A DNA stretch of 64,000 nucleotides, taken from NCBI GenBank assembly GCA_029532415.1, contig JAQOTA010000047.1, positions 1 to 64,000 on the forward strand. The letters are read 5' to 3'. Below the pieces are notes generated by a model, which saw only the letters and a list, made by a program, of their open reading frames with translations, made no database searches and was not told where the DNA came from. This DNA is from Marasmius tenuissimus (Eukaryota > Basidiomycota > Agaricomycetes > Agaricales > Marasmiaceae). Positions within the stretch are counted from its first letter, which is position 1; each line of letters begins with the position of its first letter. Of this stretch, positions 58,193 to 64,000 are shown in pieces. The translations under genes were made by a program, and so were the position numbers.

Positions 58193-60230
58193 ATGATTCT
58201 CATCCTGTCCTCAGTGTTTTTCACGACACTTATCGTTGCTATTATCCTTTTCCCCAACACGGCACTGGGTATCCGAGCTCGATATGATTTACCTGGCCCC
58301 CCGGGATATCCTCTCATCGGAAACGTACCTCAGGTCATTCCCAATAAGCGAAGGATGATCAGATACATGGAACAATTGTACAAGATTTACGGTCCAGTGT
58401 CGACGCTTACGCTTCCAGGTTGGGGTCGCATCGTCATTATCAATAACGCACACTGGCTGGCGCATGTCAAGAAACGTATGTACATCTTTTCAGTATTACT
58501 AACTAGTACTAACTGTGACGGCCCAGATGATACTGTGCGGTATAGTCGAGGAAACGTCGCCGTATCGGTGTTCAAGAAATTCCCCGGAATTCTGACCCCT
58601 GTTGCGTCTGAAGGAGACGAGTGGCGGCATTCACGCAAAGTCATTCAGTAATAATTGAACTTCCACCGGGTTTTCGTATCATTGACCCAATCGTGTGACA
58701 GACCTATCTTCGGGCGCATTTCATTCCAGAACCACCTAATGGCCGCAATGGATGGGGTGAGTCAGAAAGACTCTTCATATTGTTCCCTCAACTCATTAGT
58801 CGATCAGATCGTACCTATACTCGTTGGGCTACTGGGTAATGTTGCTAGTGAATGTATCGCAGTGGACTGGAACGGTTCGTGTGGCTTCTTGTATACGGCA
58901 TAGGTTATATAGCAAAAACTCATCAGAGGTCATGCAGATATCTCGGGCCGGCTCGCGCTTTCGTTGTTTTGCACCATGTCCTTCGGGGTCAATACCGATA
59001 TGCTCCGCAAAGACACCGCATGCTTGAAAGAGCAGGACGTTTTTATCGATGCTGTATCCGAATTGAACGACATTTCCGCAGGGTAGGCCTTTGCCTTTAT
59101 GTGTTCTCTCAGCTTCCGATGTTTGACATCCACTGGTCTAGTCGTCTCTTTAATCCGTACTGGCATCTTTCTGAAAAGGTAATGAACTACTATTGTTGGG
59201 TATGGGGATGATACTGATGTCCGATGCGTGCAGTTTGATGGTACTTCGAGAAAGTTCGACACAACCATTAGGAAGCTCTGGATCGCGGTGGAACAGATGA
59301 TATCTGAGAGAAAACAGGCCTTGAAGGCAGACACTTATCATGCTACAACGGAAGCCACAGACTTCCTCAGTAACCTTCTCAACAATTCGGAGAATCTGGA
59401 TCCGTTATTTGTGCGAAACATCATGGTGACGCTACTCTTTGGCGGTAGAGACAATACGCAGAACAGTATTGCGTGGTCTCTCTATGAGCTCATGCGTCAC
59501 CCTGAATGGGTCGACAAGATGCGGAAGGAAGCTGAAGAGGTCGGAGCATCGGGAAGACCGCCTTCATTCTCTACGCTCTCGGTAAGAGCTACGCTCCCCA
59601 TCTTCTTGACTATCAACTTCGCCTCGACTGACGGTCACGATGCTAGTCCTATCCTATTCACCTGGCCGTGTTCCACGAAACAGTCCGATTGTGGCCCGGG
59701 CTCCCCAAGAATGCTCGTTTCGCTCTCGATAACGACGTGCTACCTGGGATCCCGGAAGAATCACTCCCGGAAGTTCGCATTGATAAGGGAACCTACGTTC
59801 TCTGGTCTGACGAAATTATAATGAAATACTCCACGGTAATTTTGTTCAGCATGATTCACTACGTTAACTCAAACTCTCACCAGAGCTGGGGTTCCGACCC
59901 CGTAGCGTTCAATCCCGGAAGACATCTCACTGCCGATGGTAAATTTATAAAACCGTCGTTAGCAGACTTCGTGACCTTCGGCGCAGGCCCTCGACATTGG
60001 TATGTCATTCAACGTTGTCGGGTACTACTCAGATTAATCGGGTTTTTTCTTCATGCCAATTAAGTCCTGCGGCTTCTATCGTTCCATACGAGTGGATTTG
60101 CATCTGGACCAGCCTATTGCCGCTGTTTGACTTCGAGGCCCTCGACACGTCTAAGCGATCATCTGGGGACTTCCTGACAAACCAGATGTCGCATCCTTTT
60201 CTGATTCGTGTGATACCGCGAAATACCTAA
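58193..60230 (+). CDS. Cytochrome P450 monooxygenase of the cluster
   Basis: A + strand multi-exon gene. It opens with a membrane anchor (MILILSSVFFTTLIVAIIL) and LPGPPGYPLIGNVPQ, and continues through PVASEGDEWRHSRKVIQ spliced to PIFGRISFQNHLMAAMDG. Helix I holds FGGRDNTQNSIAW, the ExxR motif is HETVRLWP, and the heme loop FGAGPRH is spliced to CPAAS (FxxGPRxC) across an intron near 60000. The C-terminus ends FLIRVIPRNT and TAA 60228-60230. One junction is troubling: near 59091 the upstream exon (ELNDISAG) leaves phase 2 at a GTAGGC donor, while the next exon (LPMFDIHWSSRLFNPYW) needs phase 0. A GC-AG intron starting after ISTC-type position 59087 would fit, otherwise a one-base frameshift is present. 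Location suggests oxidation of the UbiA product. The substrate is unknown. Confidence 0.83.
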
Positions 60231-60359
60231 GTAGCACCTGCGGCCCTACGGCCCCAAGTCATTAACTCAAGATGTTCGATTTGAGTATAACAGAAATCGT
60301 CAATAGTAAGCAAATAGATTGTAGCCGCGTTAATCAGTTGCTCGTTCATCATTGACACT

Positions 60360-60910
60360 AGTCTGGGACGGAACCCCCCCCCTGTCAGAGGGTTGACTCG
60401 GACTTTGAATCTAATGGGCGCCAATAGGCGGCAATGACCGGCCAAGGGCGGCAGCGGGCGTTCCGGGCGAATAGATAATAAATCGACCCTGGCCTTGGCT
60501 GCGCCTTTTCACGACCTCTAACAACGTTGTTCTGTGGTCCTCAAGATTCGACGCAATCGTGTATATTAATAAGACCTACTTTTCTCTTACAATGAATATT
60601 GATCTCTTTCCCCAGGAAAAAATCATAGAATAGCTTCGGTCAAGATCTAGAACTCCGGGATTTACTGACGGTGTTGGGGCGTGTACGCTCGACCATCTCA
60701 GTATTTGAGAGCTATAGTGACCCGTACATGCTAGCTACTATAAATACGCCCATGCGCCGTGCACTGGAAGTCGTTCTCTTTTCGCAGCTGGAAGTTTTCG
60801 ATTTCTACACGAAGTTATGGGGCAGAGAGACCAGGGTGCCGGAGTGGCTGTGCAAATTCAAAGTCCGAGTCAACTCTCTGACAGGGGGGGGGGGGGTTCC
60901 GTACCAGACT
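60360..60910. mobile_element. Inverted-repeat element (551 bp)
   Basis: AGTCTGGGACGGAACC, a C-run, CTGTCAGAGGGTTGACTCGG and ACTTTGAAT at 60360-60412 are repeated inverted at about 60856-60910. The arms are about 53 bp and differ mainly in the length of the C/G run and a few bases. No convincing open frame inside, so it is a non-autonomous element. Confidence 0.75.
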
Positions 60911-61276
60911 CTACATCAAGGGAACGATTGTCTTCGCGTATCGTTGAGGAAGGGCGAGCGAGACTACATTGACACCGTCTCCGACGACCTACATCGCGGG
61001 CTAATTGTCGGAAATTTGTTGGCCGCCTTGTAATGCCGACGGCCCTCCTGACCGCTTATAAGGGCCGATTTGCTCCGTAAGGCTCCATAATAGATTCGGC
61101 GCCGTAATTGATTGAATTGCCTGCACCTTGCAAGCGCCCACGAGGCCTCATAAGCGCACTGCCAGCATACAAAAACATATCCCAAGGTACTAAAACAGGT
61201 CAAGAAGTCGAATTAAGTCATCGACAATTGTACTAGTATACATGTAGTAGGATATCATGCAATAATTTTGAAGTGG

Positions 61277-61634
61277 TTACAGCTATCGAAGAATCTCTAG
61301 AATATTTTCGCGTAACTCTAGGAACTTGATCTGTTGACATCCCAAACAACATCACGTGTAGACTGAATTGTTTTGGGATAATTTTTTAGCTCGCACCCAC
61401 ACGGACCCCCTCTATCTGACTCCCATTGCGTTTCTATACTCAACTATACTCATCCAAAACCTTGAATCTTGCTCCCAAATAGCTGCAGGAGGCTGTAGGT
61501 GGGCGTAAGTGCTCCGCAATTTCGAACAAAATTCCAATTTGGGATTATCGCGCACGTGAGGCTGTTTGGCATGTCAACAGATCAAGTTCCTAGAGTTACG
61601 CGAAAATATTCTAGAGATTCTTCGATAGCTGTAA
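61277..61634. mobile_element. MITE-like inverted-repeat element (358 bp)
   Basis: TTACAGCTATCGAAGAATCT, CTAGAATATTTTCGCGTAAC and TCTAGGAACTTGATCTGTTG at 61277 onward are repeated inverted at about 61555-61634. Arms are about 80 bp, nearly perfect over the outer 65. There is no coding capacity, and a target duplication is not clear. Confidence 0.82.
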
Positions 61635-61756
61635 GGGATATGTCGACTCTACCCACCTCTTATGATAAGTCCCTATTTATCGTAAGCGCTTATATTCAGT
61701 TTTCTCTTATCGAGCCTTACGGCCCTCATCAGCCCTTATCAAACCGACAGCGACAT

Positions 61757-64000
61757 ACTACCCGCCGCGGGGCCGGGATGCTCTTTTCAACACGCCTAGT
61801 TGTATGGTTCAGCCCATCGAGTCTTTGATTCACTCATCTCCTTGATTGCACCTATCAGAAAGGAAACAACTCCAAACTACGTGACAGCCGGGGACATCGC
61901 CCTAAGAATGGTATCTAGCATATCGAGACGATCGAAGATTCAGTATGTCCACGGTGCACCGATCTGCCCGCCATACATGGCTTCAGCATTTGTGAAAACC
62001 TCGGCATGTCCATCTGAGGCAGTGGAATGAATATATAGAATGTATATTGGAGAGCTTGGCCATGGGACAACTCACTATTCTCGAAACGAAGCGGCCCCTG
62101 CGTTGCGTTGGAACTGTTGATCAGACATATCGAGATGGAAAGGAAGACTTGTCACAAACCAGTTCCTCGATACGATAACCTTCAGACTTGTACTCAGGTC
62201 CCGGAACGAATGGTGCGTTCTCATTCCGCATGCGCAGAAGGGATCTCAACTGGGAGAAAGTAGATGTATCATCACCAGTGCCTGGATAATACCACGGGTA
62301 GTACTGCCGTCTGTCGATAGGTGAGCAACGAAGCTACGTATATCGGACGAGAAACTCACACAAGAGCGAAAAGACGCAGGCGCCCATCGGACCCCAAATG
62401 CGATGGAGGATCGTGAGCGGCTACATATCCATGGGGGCGCTGCCGCGGAAGTGCTAAGTAGTTGATGAGGTACGATCGTAGGCCAAAGACCAGCCAAACC
62501 ACGTTCTTTGCCCATTGTTTCGGAGCTGGTAGCCTGTAGCAGAACACGAGCAGATTGTATCTTTCAATCATGGGAAAAGAAGGAGGAAACGTACATCATT
62601 GCCGTACGAAGTTGTTCATCAAGGAGTGAGATAAATAAGTTTGATACGAGCGAGCGTAGCCCAGGAAGGTTCGGGACACGGCGCTGAATATGCTCCATAG
62701 CGAGCGTGGCAAGGCGATGGCTACTTTCAGATGGGACCATACGTTGCTCTTCGTACATCTGATATGGACAGTTCAGCGGCGCCGTCGTGCTATAATTGAG
62801 ACCCCCCCACCTGGCTCCATTTGTCCAGTTCATCTAAAGTCTCCGGTATGTCTTCGATATTCATTCTTTGCCCGATCTCCTTCCACAGCAGAAAAACACT
62901 CTAGGTTCGGTTAGGAAAACGACTAACGCGGAGGTCGGTCGCACCCTCACCTCTCTCTCTTCAAGACTGTATGGTCTCCAATCAAGATGAGCAACCACTT
63001 CCTGATCAACGAAGTCAATCGCGGTATGTCGTGTTCAAATTGCAAGCCTGACCATCGGTTGCAACACGAAACGGGAAAGGGTGTAAAGCATGTCGTCGTT
63101 GGACTAGTAGTTGTGTCACAAACCAGAAGAAGACTGAGAGCCGCGATCTTACGATATGATACCGATGGTGAAGCCAATTCATCCTAGCGAGCGCCAGGCA
63201 TCCTCGAGGATCAGCTTTCCCGTCATTGCCCCCATCCCTGTCCCTCCCGGTCAAAGGACACATTATGAATGAGGATATGAGAATGGCGGTCTATGAACTC
63301 GAGTTAGAGATTACGAGGGAAAATGTTGCCGCCATGGACGTACATCAGTGACCCTTTTGCTCATAGATTTCTCATGCGTGAGCTCTCCGGTCTTCAAAAG
63401 AAGTTCCGCGATAGAAGGCTAGAAATCATAGTCAGAACGTGATGGCCCTGCACGGTCGGACACCTTCATTATCTTACAATACCATATGTCTTGAACAGAG
63501 CCACCTGTGCACCAAGTCTCGAAAAAAACGGCATGTCGTAGAGGAGCGCGGTATGGGCGATTTCTTGAGCAGCTGAAGAGTCCAAGGCGCCGGCTTTTTT
63601 GAGTCGATGAAAGCGAGCCTGAGCATCCTTGAGACGTCGAAAGCGAACACTCCTGACGAAAGAAATATACGCAATGAGAGCCAGAAAGAGGGCTGTACCG
63701 AGCGACATGAGGCTCGACGCTGTGGAAGAAAGAGGGAGAAAGAGAGATGATACCGCGTGACGCCATGGTTGTGGCCAATTTATGCTGTGTGGGAACCGGC
63801 ATCTCAAGCATTCACCCCAATCGCTTGTACATGGCGCGTTTTTCGTCTCCCAGAATAGATAGCAGGCTCTAGGCCTCGGAGTCGCGTGTATTTGGGACCT
63901 CGACGCTGTGCCGGAAACTCTTGTAGGCATTTATTCCCTTTTATGCCCTCTGCATCAGACGCGCTATAGCCTACACCCGGATGAGGCTCAAATGAAGTTC
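61757..64000 (-). repeat. Inverted-repeat arm B (reaches window end)
   Basis: Reverse complement of 43335-45578 with constant offset, so no insertion or deletion over 2,244 bases. The first matching base is at ACTACCCGCCG (61757). The match still runs at base 64000, so the true arm is longer. Confidence 0.93.
61940..63708 (-). CDS. mpaB / rubber-oxygenase-like (DUF2236) oxygenase, copy B
   Basis: The minus-strand twin of the gene at 43627-45395. Exon coordinates follow from 107335 minus the copy A values, so the 406-residue product, its membrane anchor, LARMNWLHHRYHISNDDMLY and the C-terminal GGQIGAPWTY are the same. No difference was found, so both copies should be functional if either is. 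Copy B points toward the P450, while copy A at the far side points toward the DUF6534 gene, so the pair faces inward and brackets the cluster. A recent duplication, gene conversion between arms, or an assembly artefact could each explain the identity. Confidence 0.86.

Larger units (their letters stand above)
60231..61756. other. Repeat-rich intergenic region before arm B
   Basis: No gene. It holds two MITE-like inverted-repeat elements (60360-60910 and 61277-61634) and short sequences such as TTACGGCCCT that recur in different orientation, for example near 60238 and 61706. Confidence 0.5.

Noticed and set aside
1..64000. CRISPR arrays, prokaryotic operons or ribosome-binding sites
   Set aside because: Dense GT-AG introns and eukaryotic families show this is fungal nuclear DNA. 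The repeats present are tandem or inverted, not spacer arrays.

Overview
The window looks like nuclear DNA of an agaricomycete (mushroom-forming basidiomycete). Genes carry many introns of about 40-90 bases with GT...AG ends. Families typical of that group appear: an F-box protein, two multi-intron P450s, DUF6533 and DUF6534 membrane proteins, a UbiA-type prenyltransferase/cyclase and a Plavaka (KDZ-superfamily) DNA transposon. I read all exon models by eye from splice signals and reading-frame continuity. No rRNA, tRNA or CRISPR was seen.

Layout. 0-23 kb is a normal gene region: a three-finger C2H2 protein (873-2297, +), an F-box protein (5465-6865, +), an unrecognised multi-exon gene (8040-9568, -), a 168-bp tandem repeat (10121-10570), a complete 12-exon P450 (11240-13420, +), a small VOC/glyoxalase-fold protein (14279-14759, -), a poorly resolved stretch (15-19.7 kb), and a PARP with WGR, regulatory and catalytic domains (19763-22967, -).

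23.8-40.6 kb is one large decayed transposon, about 16.8 kb, bounded by long diverged terminal inverted repeats. It carries a Plavaka-type transposase broken by stop codons, a KOW-motif gene (also broken), a Lys/Arg-rich gene containing a 200-bp hexanucleotide run, and a coiled-coil gene. Two oppositely oriented genes start from copies of the same leader/intron module, and the regions just inside both ends are rich in TTGTAC-type motifs. Its right edge lies about 48 bp from the stop codon of a DUF6533 membrane-protein gene.

43.3-64 kb looks like a biosynthetic gene cluster held between inverted repeats. Outer arms of at least 2,244 bp (43335-45578 and 61757-64000) appear identical and each holds an intact mpaB/rubber-oxygenase-like (DUF2236) gene. 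Between them lie a DUF6534 membrane protein, an MFS transporter, a UbiA-family prenyltransferase/terpene cyclase and a P450. Two decayed fragments of the same oxygenase family form a second, inner inverted pair around the transporter and the UbiA gene. UbiA plus mpaB-like oxygenases, P450 and transporter recalls pathways that prenylate a core and then cut the prenyl chain (mycophenolic acid, MpaA/MpaB'). The product here is unknown. Several small MITE-like inverted-repeat elements are scattered through this half.
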